A stretch of 64,000 bases of DNA from Arcobacter venerupis (lineage in GTDB: Bacteria > Campylobacterota > Campylobacteria > Campylobacterales > Arcobacteraceae). Location of the stretch: positions 1,736,001 to 1,800,000 of the forward strand of contig NZ_CP053840.1 in NCBI RefSeq assembly GCF_013201665.1. Reading direction: 5' to 3'. The translations under genes and the position numbers were made by a program. The notes under the pieces were generated by a model. It was given only the letters and a program-made list of their open reading frames with translations, searched no databases and was not told the DNA's origin. Shown piece after piece: positions 17,868 through 25,947 of the stretch; within the stretch, counting starts at the first letter, position 1, and each line of letters begins with the position of its first letter.

Positions 17868-18080
17868 TTGGCAAAAAATAAAAATACAACAATTGATTTA
17901 AGTAAAGAAAATCTCTTTTTTGAAGAGAGAAATCAAACTATAAAACTATTAAACTTCAAAATTCAAACCATGAGCCTTGATATTGCTATTTATGAAAATG
18001 AAAAATTTATCAAAAATAGCACAATGGTATTTGCTCACTTGCCTAAAAAGCTAAAAGCTAAATTAAATCCAACTAAATAG
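17868..18080 (+). CDS. Small hypothetical protein (70 aa)
   Basis: I do not recognise this gene. The product has a basic start and end (MAKNKNTT, KKLKAKLNPTK) and a predicted helical middle. It starts with TTG at 17868, preceded by AAAGG 7 bases upstream, and no ATG is available near the start. It is divergent from the SLAC1-type gene and convergent to cbiL. Small basic proteins of this kind are common in Campylobacterota; no role is assigned. Confidence 0.5.
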   Translation: MAKNKNTTIDLSKENLFFEERNQTIKLLNFKIQTMSLDIAIYENEKFIKNSTMVFAHLPKKLKAKLNPTK

Positions 18081-18143
18081 CTAAAATTATAACTTAATAT
18101 AATAAAAATATTCTTATTTTACATAAGTAAAACTTATATAAAT

Positions 18144-18806
18144 TTATTGAACAAAATCAATAAACAAAGTCATATATTTATCAACTATATCTTTTCTTTG
18201 TTCAAAAATATTTTCTCCCTTAAAATTTAGATTCTCAAAAGTAAACATTTGGCCTATTTGAGGTATCTCAGCTGTTTTCATTCCAATTTTTGGTCTCATA
18301 TAAACAGTTGTATTTGGAACATCTTTTTTATGTAAAGGCATAATACTAAAAGAGCCATCTCCAATACATAAAGGTTTTTTAACTTTTGCAGAAGCATTTG
18401 AAAAAGATGTTATTCCAGGTATTACTTCAGATTTTTCATAAACAATGCTATTTTGTTCTTTTATTAAATCTAATAAATAATATACTGTACTATAAACCGC
18501 ACTATCGCCTAAAGTTACAAAAGATAAAGTATTATATTCCTCAAACGATTTATGAATAATATTTACTTGATTCTGCCAATCTTCTGTTTTAAAATGCATT
18601 GGAGTATACATTGGAATAATTGGTTTTACAAAATCAAATTCTTCCATTAATTTTTGAATTATTTTGTAAGTCATAGAACGAGTAAAGCTATTATCTGGGC
18701 TTTTTGTAGGAACACAAATAGCATCTGAATTTTTCAAAGCTCTTAATGCTTTTACAGTAATAAGTTCAAAATCACCCGGCCCTAAAGAAACCATATATAA
18801 TTTCAT
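18144..18806 (-). CDS. cbiL: Precorrin-2/cobalt-factor II C20-methyltransferase
   Basis: The 220-residue SAM-dependent tetrapyrrole methylase starts KLYMVSLGPGDFELITVKAL, the conserved LxGxGPGDxxLxTxxA opening, and has PTKSPDNSFTRSMTYKI, VTLGDSAVYSTVYYLL and EVIPGITSFSNASAKV, the CbiL/CobI arrangement. It methylates C20 of cobalt-factor II in anaerobic cobalamin synthesis. It is the last gene of the leftward unit cbiM-cbiK-cbiL and has AAGGAAAC upstream of its ATG. The remaining ring methylases are in the rightward unit. Confidence 0.9.
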   Translation of the reverse strand: MKLYMVSLGPGDFELITVKALRALKNSDAICVPTKSPDNSFTRSMTYKIIQKLMEEFDFVKPIIPMYTPMHFKTEDWQNQVNIIHKSFEEYNTLSFVTLGDSAVYSTVYYLLDLIKEQNSIVYEKSEVIPGITSFSNASAKVKKPLCIGDGSFSIMPLHKKDVPNTTVYMRPKIGMKTAEIPQIGQMFTFENLNFKGENIFEQRKDIVDKYMTLFIDFVQ

Positions 18807-18815
18807 TTTGTTTCC

Positions 18816-19658
18816 TTAATAAGTAATTTCTTTATGACTTGTACCAAGCATTCTAAATGAATCTTGAATACCTTTTTCAATAATTTTTTGAATCATTGGT
18901 AACTCAATTAAATTAAATTGCTCACTTGCAGTTAAACTTGAAACTATTGAAGACTCAAAAATTTCAGATAAATCATCTTTTATTTCAAACATATCTTTTG
19001 TATAGTGATTCCCGCTAACTAAAAGTAAAGGTACAATTTGAACTTTTTTTAAGCCTGTATTTTGGATTTTCGTTTTTATTACATCATTTATTTCAAAATA
19101 AGGAAATGCTCCCTCAAGGGAACAACAAAAATTTTTCTCACTAATTAACTCTAAAAAGGATGTACTATAAGTTATTGAATCAATTCCAACAGTATCAAGC
19201 TTTGGAGTTCCATGTATTACAAAAAGATTTGCCATATCATCTTTTGAAATTTGCTCATTTAAATTTTTTAAAAAAGCTGTTGTGTCTTTAGCTTTTGTTA
19301 AAAGAGCATTTGTAAAACCGATATTTGCTAAAGAAAAGTTCTTGAATCCATCAACTATTTTTTTTAAAACTTCATGTTCATCTGTTGGAAATATATTTAT
19401 AGATGAAACAACAACATGTTTATATCCCAACATATCAATATCAGCTAAAGTTTGAGGAAGATTTTTATACTCTTCATTTTTTTTCTTTTTTAAAAGTTTT
19501 ATTACCATTCTTGAAGAAAAAGAGACAAAAATATCACAATCAGGAAACTTTTCATTAATCATATCTTCTAAATCTAAGTATTTTTGTTGCTCTATTACTG
19601 AACCAAAACAAGCAAGGACAATAGCCCTTTTCTTGTTGTAATGTCTAAATCTTTTCAT
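18816..19658 (-). CDS. cbiK: Anaerobic sirohydrochlorin cobaltochelatase
   Basis: The 280-residue protein has the two-lobed chelatase layout of CbiK: ALVLACFGS-type opening (RAIVLACFGSVI), KHVVVSSINIFPTDEHEVLK near 110, FVIHGTPKLD near 178, and LLLVSGNHYTKDM near 235, giving the His residues (in IHGT and GNHYTKDM) that hold cobalt. CbiK inserts Co2+ into sirohydrochlorin, the first committed anaerobic step. There is no signal peptide, so it is cytoplasmic. It overlaps the cbiM stop by one base and precedes cbiL, so uptake, insertion and first methylation are encoded together. Confidence 0.88.
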   Translation of the reverse strand: MKRFRHYNKKRAIVLACFGSVIEQQKYLDLEDMINEKFPDCDIFVSFSSRMVIKLLKKKKNEEYKNLPQTLADIDMLGYKHVVVSSINIFPTDEHEVLKKIVDGFKNFSLANIGFTNALLTKAKDTTAFLKNLNEQISKDDMANLFVIHGTPKLDTVGIDSITYSTSFLELISEKNFCCSLEGAFPYFEINDVIKTKIQNTGLKKVQIVPLLLVSGNHYTKDMFEIKDDLSEIFESSIVSSLTASEQFNLIELPMIQKIIEKGIQDSFRMLGTSHKEITY

Positions 19659-20338
19659 TATTTTGCTATATTATAAAGTCTATTTTCAACAAAAGCACTA
19701 TTTTGTAAAGAATTTAAAGTTTTAGCAGCTGCTAAAACAGCTAAATCAACTAATGGTTCTAAAAGAATAACACTCATATATGCTAAGCCAAATGTGAAAA
19801 CGGCAGATAAACTTTCAACACTAAATCCTTGTCCATAAAATGCCCAAAAAGCAACCCAAGAAACGATTCCACCTTGATAAATTACTGATAATTTTAAAGC
19901 ATCTAAATATTTAATATCTTTGTATGCAATATTTGTTGGAATAATTTTTTTTGCTAAATATCCCATGGCAAATAAAGGCATTAAAAGTGTTGTTACATTC
20001 ATTCCATATTGAGCTAAATCAAGTGGTGCAAAAAACAGACCTTGAATTAATAATCCAAAAGCCAAACCAAATGCAGCTGGTGCAATGCCAAAAATTAGAA
20101 ATAGTGTTGAACCTAAAATCAAATGAACTTCAGAAACGCCAACTGCTTGATGAGGAAATATCTCAAAAAATATAAACACAAATAAAGTAGTAATAATAGT
20201 TTTTACCAATATTGGTAATATTCCACTGTTTTTGATACTTTCAACTGCTAATTTTGTAGCAATTCCAAATGAAACAATAGCTGTTCCATAACCTAAAACC
20301 ATTTTTGCGCCATGCACAATTCCTGCTTCTATATGCAT
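19658..20338 (-). CDS. cbiM: CbiM-type cobalt/nickel ECF transporter substrate component
   Basis: The 226-residue membrane protein starts MHIEAGIVHGAKMVLGYGTA. The invariant Met-His start supplies the metal-binding amino terminus and His2 typical of CbiM/NikM. About six to seven transmembrane helices follow, with FPHQAVGVSEVHLILGS and GIAPAAFGLAFGLLIQGLFF as family motifs. It captures Co2+ (possibly Ni2+) for the cobalamin pathway. No CbiN/Q/O partners are next to it, so an energising module must come from elsewhere or it works alone. It heads the leftward unit, and AAGGAT precedes the ATG. Confidence 0.85.
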   Translation of the reverse strand: MHIEAGIVHGAKMVLGYGTAIVSFGIATKLAVESIKNSGILPILVKTIITTLFVFIFFEIFPHQAVGVSEVHLILGSTLFLIFGIAPAAFGLAFGLLIQGLFFAPLDLAQYGMNVTTLLMPLFAMGYLAKKIIPTNIAYKDIKYLDALKLSVIYQGGIVSWVAFWAFYGQGFSVESLSAVFTFGLAYMSVILLEPLVDLAVLAAAKTLNSLQNSAFVENRLYNIAK

Positions 20339-20425
20339 AAGTAATCCTTGTTTATTAATGTATAAGTGATGGTATATATATAATTTATAATATATATTTT
20401 ATTTGTTAAAAAAAGTAATTATTTA

Positions 20426-20584
20426 TTAATTTGAGGGTGGATCAAGAGATTGAATTGCATTTTCATAAGCAATTCTATGGTATAACATATTAATTTCAAT
20501 CTTAGTTAATTTATTTATTGTCGAGAACATCGCAATTGTTGACAATTTAAAATAACGTTTATTATACCCGCGTAGATTCTTCAT
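20426..20584 (-). CDS. Possible small protein (52 aa) in the cbi intergenic region
   Basis: This short minus-strand frame runs ATG (20584) to TAA (20426) and encodes a basic helical-looking peptide starting MKNLRGYNKRYFKL and ending ENAIQSLDPPSN. Its composition is protein-like. A -10 TATAAT lies only 7 bases upstream of the ATG, and another sits inside the frame (GGGTATAATAAACG near 20560), so it may be leaderless or a later RNA. No clear ribosome binding site was seen. It lies head-to-head with the 44-codon frame and between the two cobalamin units. It could be a small regulator or chance. Confidence 0.35.
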   Translation of the reverse strand: MKNLRGYNKRYFKLSTIAMFSTINKLTKIEINMLYHRIAYENAIQSLDPPSN

Positions 20585-20621
20585 GCCAAAATTATAACAC
20601 AATTATTTATAAAGAGGTAAT

Positions 20622-20756
20622 ATGAAAACAATTTACGCATCTACAATTTTTTCTAAACAAAGAAAAACACTTCAAACAATGGCTGTATTGCATCATTCCA
20701 AAAAGAATTCAAAAGCTTATAAAACTAACTTAGATTATATATTTAGAATTACATAA
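20622..20756 (+). CDS. Possible small basic protein (44 aa)
   Basis: The frame starts at ATG 20622 behind a good AAGAGGT ribosome binding site (4-5 bases before ATG) and encodes 44 residues, MKTIYASTIFSKQRKTLQTM then AVLHHSKKNSK and a C-terminal helix, with two adjacent His. It is strongly basic. It is divergent from the 52-codon frame and ends 90 bases before cbiC, on the same strand. I do not recognise it. The good initiation site is the main support. Confidence 0.42.
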   Translation: MKTIYASTIFSKQRKTLQTMAVLHHSKKNSKAYKTNLDYIFRIT

Positions 20757-20831
20757 AATTATTTCTTTATAAAATAAAATAAATTTATAATGAAATTCAC
20801 GCATACACTATGATTAGAAATAATATTAATA

Positions 20832-20849
20832 CATTAAAGGATTACTTTG
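20832..20849 (+). promoter_or_regulatory. RBS deciding the TTG start of cbiC
   Basis: TTAAAGGA at 20834-20841 is spaced 5-6 bases from TTG at 20847. No in-frame ATG lies nearby upstream, and the next downstream Met is at residue 23, so TTG is taken as the initiator. Confidence 0.6.
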
Positions 20850-21557
20850 GAATTTAAAACAGAAGAACCACCAATAAATATTGGTGCAGACATATCAATA
20901 CGGTCATTTGAAATGATTGAAGAAGAATTAAAAGACTACCCAAAAGCAGATGAATTTTCATTTGAACAAAAAGAAGTTATATCAAGATTAATTCATACAA
21001 CAACTTGTTTTAATGAGGTTTTAGAAAACATCTATTTTTCACCAAATGCCATAGAAAAAATACAAAACTTACTTCAAAATAAAGCAAAAATAATTGTTGA
21101 TGTAAATATGATAAAAGTTGGTCTTAGCGACTTTTATTTGAAAAAATATGAAACAGAAGTTGTATGTTATATAAATGAACCATTTACTTATGAAATGGCC
21201 GAAAAAAACAAAACAACTAGATCTTATGCCGCTGTTGTTGAAGCTATAAAAAAACACAAAAATGAACCAATGATTTTAGCTTGTGGGAATGCTCCTACTT
21301 TTATTTATGCAGCAATTAATACTTTACTTGAAGAAAAAGTTGATTTATCAAAAGTCGCCCTACTTTTATTTCCAGTTGGTTTTGTAAATGTAGTTGAATC
21401 AAAAGATTATGGAAGAAGATTTTGTGATTTTTTTGATGTTGCTGGAATTATTATGCAAGGAAGATTTGGAAGCTCAACAATGACAGTTGCCACACTTCAT
21501 GCGATTTTTAAACTAATCAAAGATTATGATGGAAGCGAAAAATATAATGGAAAATAG
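20847..21557 (+). CDS. cbiC: Cobalt-precorrin-8 methylmutase
   Basis: The 236-residue protein moves the C11 methyl to C12 in cobalt-precorrin-8, giving cobyrinate. Family signatures visible are ISRLIHTTTCFNEVLENIYF (with the catalytic His in RLIHTTTC), IIVDVNMIKVGLS, ILACGNAPTFIYAAI and LLFPVGFVNVVESK. The start is TTG, decided by the AAAGGA site. It opens the rightward cobalamin unit, and the next gene starts inside its 3' end. An N-terminal extension of about 20 residues before the usual start is polar. Confidence 0.92.
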   Translation: MEFKTEEPPINIGADISIRSFEMIEEELKDYPKADEFSFEQKEVISRLIHTTTCFNEVLENIYFSPNAIEKIQNLLQNKAKIIVDVNMIKVGLSDFYLKKYETEVVCYINEPFTYEMAEKNKTTRSYAAVVEAIKKHKNEPMILACGNAPTFIYAAINTLLEEKVDLSKVALLLFPVGFVNVVESKDYGRRFCDFFDVAGIIMQGRFGSSTMTVATLHAIFKLIKDYDGSEKYNGK

Positions 21558-22002
21558 ATTATTTAATATGATGGGTTCGGAAGTTGTATCAGGATTTTCT
21601 TGCAAACCTGTAAAACTAGTTCCAGATAAACCAATAATGCACTTTAAAACTCATATATTTATTTGTGGTGATGAAAGATGTGGTGGCGCTCATAAAAATG
21701 AAAATATAGCTGCTGATTTAAGAGATATTCTAAAAGAAATTAATCTAGCAAATGGTGAAACTAGAATTAAAATATCAAGAACTGGATGTTTTGGAGCTTG
21801 TAGATTTAGAAGTGTTGCAAATATTTATGAAAATACAAAAACAAATGGCTTTGAAGCAAATAACAATATTTGGCTAAGAAATATACATAAATATACAAAA
21901 GAAAAATGGATTGAGTTATTCAAAGCATTAGCTCAAAATAAAAGTATTGATGATTTAGATTTTAAACAAGTTCCAATGAGTGAACCTTCAACTTATAAAT
22001 AA
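21547..22002 (+). CDS. Thioredoxin-like [2Fe-2S] ferredoxin in the cobalamin operon
   Basis: I read 151 residues from the ATG at 21547 (GGAAG 10 bases upstream), overlapping cbiC by 11 bases; an earlier ATG at 21526 has a poorer site. The motifs HIFICGDERCGGAH and SRTGCFGACRF give the four-Cys pattern of thioredoxin-fold [2Fe-2S] ferredoxins (C, then C five residues on, later GC and C four residues on). Such a protein within a cbi cluster is probably an electron carrier or cluster-bearing helper. No named partner can be proved. Its place between cbiC and cbiD suggests a redox step in corrin synthesis. Confidence 0.75.
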   Translation: MENRLFNMMGSEVVSGFSCKPVKLVPDKPIMHFKTHIFICGDERCGGAHKNENIAADLRDILKEINLANGETRIKISRTGCFGACRFRSVANIYENTKTNGFEANNNIWLRNIHKYTKEKWIELFKALAQNKSIDDLDFKQVPMSEPSTYK

Positions 22003-23030
22003 TGAATCAAGAAAAAAAAGTATTAAGAAAAGGACTCACAACAGGAGTTCACACATGTTGCGCATTTTCAAGTGTTCTTGAAGCATTTATTGTTACAAAA
22101 GAATTTGTTTTTGGAAAAATAAATAAAATTGATAATGATGACTTAGATGTTACAAAAGGCTGTGAAATTGTTGTGAGTATTAGTGCTAAAAAAGAAGATT
22201 TAGAATTTAATGAATTATCTTTAATTCCCCAAAGAACTCAAATTGGAACAAATTCTTTGGAAATTTATGCGGGAATTGGCGTAGGAGTTGTAACAAAAAA
22301 AGGTTTAAAAATAAAACCAAATTTTCCAGCAATAAATCCAGTTCCACTAGAAAATATGCAAAAAATATTTGAGAAAAAAGTAAAAAACCTTGAAAACATA
22401 AATATCTTTTGTACGGTTTCTGTAACAAATGGCGAAGAAATAGCCAAACAAACAGCAAATGCAAAAGTTGGTGTAATTGGTGGAATTTCAATATTAGGAA
22501 CAACAGGAATTGTAAAACCAGTTTCAAGTACGGCATATATTGATTCAGTAAAAACTGAAATAGAATTTGCAACACAAAATGAATTAGAACCTTTGATTTT
22601 TACTTTAGGAAACTCAGCATTTAGAGTTTTTAAAGAAAAATATGATGAAGGGCAAATTGTTGAAGTTGCAAATTTTGTTTATGATTCTATTGAAATAGCC
22701 AATAATTTGGAAGTAAAAAAGATTATTTTTGTATGTGGAATAGGAAAAATGACCAAAGTTTATCAAGGGTTTAAAAATACTCATAATAGATTTGGTGTTA
22801 TTGATTTTGAAAGATTAAAAGAAGATATAAAAAATGAATTAGCTTATGAAGTAGATATTGAATCTACAAAAACTGTAAAAGGTATTTCAGAAGAACTAGA
22901 AAAAGTCGGACTCATAAATGCTTTATATTCAATGATTGAAAGAAAAGCAAATGAACAGATAAAAACTTGGTTTCCAACTTCAAATGTGGAAGCTTTAATA
23001 TTAGAAGAAAAGGAGGTAACAGGATGGTAA
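22002..23030 (+). CDS. cbiD: Cobalt-precorrin-5B C1-methyltransferase
   Basis: The 342-residue protein begins RKGLTTGVHTCCAFSSVLEA, the CbiD opening (normally GxTTGxcAaAA), and has GIGVGVVTKKGLKIKPNFPAINPVP and GGISILGTTGIVKPVSSTAY, the two diagnostic stretches. CbiD methylates C1 after ring contraction in the anaerobic pathway, so this cluster is of the oxygen-independent type. ATG overlaps the previous stop by one base. The TTGVHTCC variation at the N-terminus is unusual but conserved in position. Confidence 0.92.
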   Translation: MNQEKKVLRKGLTTGVHTCCAFSSVLEAFIVTKEFVFGKINKIDNDDLDVTKGCEIVVSISAKKEDLEFNELSLIPQRTQIGTNSLEIYAGIGVGVVTKKGLKIKPNFPAINPVPLENMQKIFEKKVKNLENINIFCTVSVTNGEEIAKQTANAKVGVIGGISILGTTGIVKPVSSTAYIDSVKTEIEFATQNELEPLIFTLGNSAFRVFKEKYDEGQIVEVANFVYDSIEIANNLEVKKIIFVCGIGKMTKVYQGFKNTHNRFGVIDFERLKEDIKNELAYEVDIESTKTVKGISEELEKVGLINALYSMIERKANEQIKTWFPTSNVEALILEEKEVTGW

Positions 23031-24187
23031 CAATAGCTGGAAATGGTATGGGAGATTATGATTTTTCAAACTTAGAATTAAACTTTTGTAATTATGACAA
23101 AATCATTTGTGACCCAAATTTTATTGAAAATGGCAGAACTATTTTAAAACTAAAATTCAAAGATGCCCAAGATTATATATTAAAAAACTATGACAAAGAA
23201 AACCTTTTATATGTGGTTACAGGTTCTCCACTATTTTATTCAGCAGGAACAATAATCGCTAATAAATTGCCAAAAAATGAAGTTAAATTAATAAACAATA
23301 TTTCATCAAAAACTTATCTTTTAGAAAAATTATTTATTAGTGAAAATGATGTAAGTGTCGTTTCAATTCATGGAAGAAGTGCCATTGATTTAGAAGAGTT
23401 TTTAAAGAAAAAATATACTTTTGTCCTTTGTGATAAAAACTCAATTACAAGATTAAATGAAGCTTTGAGTTTTTTTGATAAAAACTCAATTACAACTTTC
23501 ATTGGTTATAAGCTTGGATACAAAGATGAAATAATTGAAGAAATAAATATTTTTGATTTTGATGAAAAAAGATTTGATTTAAACCAAGCTTTTGTTTTAT
23601 TGATAAAAAGAAATTTTGAACATAAAAGTGCCATTTGTGAAGATATTGAATTTGAAACACAAAGGGGAATGATTACAAAAAAATACAAAAGACATTTAAG
23701 CTTACAAAACCTTGACTTAGAACCAAACCAACTTCTTTGGGATATTGGTGCTGGAAGTGGAAGTTGTGGAATTGAGGCTTTTAAAAGATACAAAGTAAGG
23801 ACTTTTTATTTTGAAAAAAATGAAACAAGAGTTGAATTTATCAAACAAAATTTAACAAATCATTTTGTGTGTGATTGCAAACTTTTTATTGGTGATGCTG
23901 AGGATTATTTTGAGAATTTAGAGGAAAAACCACAAAGAATTTTCTTAGGTGGTGGTGGAGAAAAAGTTATAGAAAAACTTCCATATTTATATGAGAAGTT
24001 GGATGAAAATGGAATTATGCTAATAAATGCCATTACTTTAACCAACTTAAGCCAAATGATAAATGTTTTAAATGAAGCAAATATAGAGTTTGAAACCCAT
24101 TCAATTTCTCTTACAACATATAAAGACAAACTAAATTTAGTAGAGCCTGAACGGCAATTATTTCAATTAAAGGTATATAAAAAATGA
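23024..24187 (+). CDS. cbiET: Fused cobalt-precorrin-7 C5,C15-methyltransferase/decarboxylase
   Basis: The 387-residue fusion starts at ATG 23024, preceded by a strong AAGGAGG; the longer frame from 22967 runs through cbiD. Residues 1-190 are CbiE-like (VTIAGNGMGDYDF, YVVTGSPLFYSAGTII). Residues 200-387 are CbiT-like, with RGMITKKYKRHLSL and the SAM site LWDIGAGSGSCGIEAF, then RIFLGGGGEKV. Together they methylate C5 and C15 and remove the C12 acetate carboxyl, as in CobL. It overlaps the cbiD stop by 7 bases. The N-terminal GNGMG replaces the usual GxGPG and is worth noting. Confidence 0.9.
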   Translation: MVTIAGNGMGDYDFSNLELNFCNYDKIICDPNFIENGRTILKLKFKDAQDYILKNYDKENLLYVVTGSPLFYSAGTIIANKLPKNEVKLINNISSKTYLLEKLFISENDVSVVSIHGRSAIDLEEFLKKKYTFVLCDKNSITRLNEALSFFDKNSITTFIGYKLGYKDEIIEEINIFDFDEKRFDLNQAFVLLIKRNFEHKSAICEDIEFETQRGMITKKYKRHLSLQNLDLEPNQLLWDIGAGSGSCGIEAFKRYKVRTFYFEKNETRVEFIKQNLTNHFVCDCKLFIGDAEDYFENLEEKPQRIFLGGGGEKVIEKLPYLYEKLDENGIMLINAITLTNLSQMINVLNEANIEFETHSISLTTYKDKLNLVEPERQLFQLKVYKK

Positions 24188-24936
24188 TTTATTTTATAGG
24201 TGCAGGTCCTGGTGATCCTGATTTAGTTACTGTTAAAGCTCAAAAAATATTACAAATCGCAGATGCTGTTTTATTTACAGGTTCACTTGTGCCAAAAGAA
24301 GTTTTATCTTGGTGTAAAAAAGATGCAATTATTGAAGATTCACAAGGAATGAAATATCCTGAAATTTTTGATTTTTTATTAAAACACAAAGATAAAATCG
24401 TAGCTCGTGTACATACAGGTGATCCTTCTATTTATTCAACAATTGCAAAACAAATAGAGTTTTTAAAAGAACAAAATATTGAATATAAAGTAATTCCAGG
24501 AATTACAGCAGCTTTTGGAGCAGCTTCAAGTTTGGGAATTGAATACACAATTCCAGGGGTTTCTCAAACTTTGATTTTATCAAGAATTGAGGGTAAAACT
24601 CCAAATCCTGAAAAACTTGAAAATATTCTTGCTTGTAAAAATTCTTCTTTGGCTTTTTATTTATCAATATTGTTATTAAAAAAATTAAAAAATACAGCTT
24701 ACAAAATGGGTTATTCAAAAGAGACTCCTTGTTGGGTTGTTGAAAAAGCAACTTGGGAAGATGAAAAAATTTATAAAGGAACAATTGATGATATAGAAAA
24801 ACAAGTATCTCATATAAGTGGTGTTGCTTTGATTTTATTTGGAGATTATTTAAACCAAAAAGAGACGCAAGAATCACATTTATATGTAAAACCCCTAATC
24901 AAAGAATTAAAAGAGAGTAGAAAAAACAATGAATAA
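24184..24936 (+). CDS. cbiF: Cobalt-precorrin-4 C11-methyltransferase
   Basis: The 250-residue methylase has IYFIGAGPGDPDLVTVKAQK, ADAVLFTGSLVPKEVL, ARVHTGDPSIYSTIAKQI and KVIPGITAAFGAASSLGIEY. The GSLV and HTGDPS motifs are diagnostic of CbiF/CobM. It adds the C11 methyl to cobalt-precorrin-4. Start ATGA-overlaps the cbiET stop, so translation is coupled. Confidence 0.93.
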   Translation: MIYFIGAGPGDPDLVTVKAQKILQIADAVLFTGSLVPKEVLSWCKKDAIIEDSQGMKYPEIFDFLLKHKDKIVARVHTGDPSIYSTIAKQIEFLKEQNIEYKVIPGITAAFGAASSLGIEYTIPGVSQTLILSRIEGKTPNPEKLENILACKNSSLAFYLSILLLKKLKNTAYKMGYSKETPCWVVEKATWEDEKIYKGTIDDIEKQVSHISGVALILFGDYLNQKETQESHLYVKPLIKELKESRKNNE

Positions 24937-25945
24937 ATTAAAAATAGCAATTGTTACAATAAATCAACCAAGTTTAACAGCTGCTTGTAACTTGGTTCCT
25001 TATTTATACGATTATCAGGTTGATGTTTTTGGTAAAAAAGATTTAGCACACAACTTAGAAAATCTAAATTTATATGACAAAATAGATGATATTATGGCAC
25101 CTGCTTGGGAAGGTTATGATGCAATTATTTGTATTTTAGCAATTGGAGCGGTGGTGAGAAAAATAGCGCCATTTTTAAAAGACAAATCAACCGACCCAGC
25201 AGTTATCGTTGTAAATCTAAAGCTTGATAAAATCGTTCCACTTTTAAGTGGTCACTTAGGTGGAGCAAATGAATTAAGTGACATTATAGCTTCAAGAATA
25301 CCTTCTTGCCAAAACTTTGTTTCAACAGCAACTGATCAAACAAATACTTTGGCTTTTGAAATGTTTGCAAAAAAAAATGATTTAGAAATTCACAATTTGA
25401 AACAATTAGCTCTTATTTCCAATTCACTTTTAAATAAAAAAGAGGTTGAAGTTCTAACTTATGACTCGATTTTCCAAACTATTCCAAATAAAGAAAATTT
25501 AAAATTAGTAAAAGAACAATCTTCAAATTTATGTGTGAATATAACTCCCTTTGATAGCCCTCTTTTGACTTTTAAACCAAAAGTTTTTTTAGGTATTGGT
25601 TGTAATAGAAATACAACTTTTGAAGAGATAAAAAATGCAGTTTTTTCATTTTTACAAAAACATAAATTAAAAATTGAACAAATACAAAATATTGCTTCAT
25701 ATGAAGCAAAAGCAGATGAAGTAGGACTTTTAGAGTTTGCAAAAGAGTACAACTTTGATATTAAATTTTTTTGTGAAACTGAAATAAATGCACTTCAAGG
25801 AAATTTTTCTACTTCTCAAGCAACAAAGTTTTTTGGAGTAAAAGGGGTTAGTGAACCATCATCAATTTTGGTTTCAAAATATAAAGAGTTAATAATACCT
25901 AAAGAGGTATATGAAAATAAAATTACAATAGCAGGAGCAATATAA
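24929..25945 (+). CDS. cbiG: Cobalt-precorrin-5A hydrolase
   Basis: The 338-residue CbiG opens the delta-lactone of cobalt-precorrin-5A with release of acetaldehyde, an anaerobic-pathway step. The central region has AIICILAIGAVVRKIAPFLK, DPAVIVVN and PLLSGHLGGANELSDIIASR, and the C-terminal part has FLGIGCNRNTTFEEI and CbiG-type FSTSQATKFFGVKGVSEPS. It overlaps cbiF by 8 bases. Both the N/middle and C-terminal (CobE-like) parts are present, so it is full length. Confidence 0.92.
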   Translation: MNKLKIAIVTINQPSLTAACNLVPYLYDYQVDVFGKKDLAHNLENLNLYDKIDDIMAPAWEGYDAIICILAIGAVVRKIAPFLKDKSTDPAVIVVNLKLDKIVPLLSGHLGGANELSDIIASRIPSCQNFVSTATDQTNTLAFEMFAKKNDLEIHNLKQLALISNSLLNKKEVEVLTYDSIFQTIPNKENLKLVKEQSSNLCVNITPFDSPLLTFKPKVFLGIGCNRNTTFEEIKNAVFSFLQKHKLKIEQIQNIASYEAKADEVGLLEFAKEYNFDIKFFCETEINALQGNFSTSQATKFFGVKGVSEPSSILVSKYKELIIPKEVYENKITIAGAI

Positions 25946-25947
25946 AA

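Noticed and set aside
20339-20846. Cobalamin riboswitch between the cbi units
   Set aside because: No B12-box-like GCCACTG or matching secondary structure was seen on either strand.
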